DNA of 64,000 nucleotides from Emiliania huxleyi CCMP1516 (taxonomy: Eukaryota; Haptophyta; Isochrysidales; Noelaerhabdaceae): assembly GCF_000372725.1 (NCBI RefSeq), contig NW_005198966.1, positions 983,338-1,047,337 of the forward strand. The letters are read 5' to 3'. Of the stretch, positions 63,963 to 64,000 are shown piece after piece (within the stretch, counting starts at the first letter, position 1; the number at the start of each line of letters is the position of its first letter). A model generated the notes under the pieces. It searched no databases and had not been told where the DNA came from. It saw nothing but the letters and a program-made list of their open reading frames with translations. The translations under genes and the position numbers were made by a program.

Positions 63963-64000
63963 GCGGAGCGTTCGCGTCGGCCCTCAGTCCCGGGGCGCGA

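Overview
The window looks like nuclear DNA of a GC-rich unicellular alga with a secondary plastid, most plausibly a haptophyte (inference). Three things point that way. A PsbP-like gene encodes a tripartite leader (short ER-type signal, transit-like stretch, twin-arginine thylakoid signal). Most genes have short introns (about 50-360 nt), and by my count GC-AG introns (about 28) outnumber GT-AG introns (about 22). The proteins are rich in Ala, Gly, Ser and Glu low complexity with unusual domain fusions. No organelle or bacterial operon is present. Almost every long out-of-frame ORF is a GC-bias artefact. All exon joins below were inferred by reading splice motifs, phase and homology, not from transcripts.

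Layout. 0.9-1.8 kb: HMG-box/FHA protein. 2.3-7.3 kb: large Pif1-type helicase with extra N-terminal domains. 7.3-9.1 kb: dispersed repeats, a small inverted-repeat element and a long TG microsatellite. 9.1-12.5 kb: receptor-like protein (periplasmic-binding-protein-like ectodomain, EGF, membrane segment, TIR-like domain). 13.1-14.9 kb: single-pass membrane protein. 15.07-17.08 kb: foldback element with paired hairpins. 17.15-20.5 kb: divergent pair, a secreted LRR protein (-) and an SPFH protein carrying an LDL-receptor class A module (+). 20.9-23.4 kb: kanadaptin homologue. 23.8-24.7 kb: beta-strand-rich protein (-). 24.8-26.9 kb: repeats. 26.9-27.9 kb: damaged kelch gene. 28.05-29.7 kb: Arf-GAP protein with an N-terminal signal. 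30.1-34.4 kb: ISWI remodeller with an N-terminal HMG box (-). 34.4-36.5 kb: repeats and telomere-like motifs. 36.5-41.1 kb: MBD-like/AP2/JmjC protein. 41.5-43.4 kb: PPR protein (-). 43.6-44.9 kb: NHL-propeller protein. 46.7-47.6 kb: UPF0016/GDT1 transporter (-). 48.6-50.1 kb: F-box/RCC1 protein between two 290-bp direct repeats. 50.4-52.3 kb: repeats. 52.3-53.4 kb: MYND/TPR-like fragments. 53.6-54.5 kb: RNase H ORF. 55.5-56.5 kb: ZNHIT1 homologue. 56.7-57.6 kb: PsbP. 57.9-59.0 kb: class I methyltransferase. 59.9-62.5 kb: zinc-finger/FN3 protein (-). 63.4-64 kb: hydrophobic ORF (-).

The genes do not form one pathway, but chromatin and DNA-handling functions are over-represented: ISWI-HMG, MBD/AP2/JmjC, ZNHIT1, HMG-FHA and Pif1. 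The most unusual items are the TIR receptor, the AP2/JmjC fusion, the LDLa module inside an SPFH domain, the foldback element whose hairpin stems differ between arms yet stay perfectly paired, and introns flanked by duplicated exon sequence.
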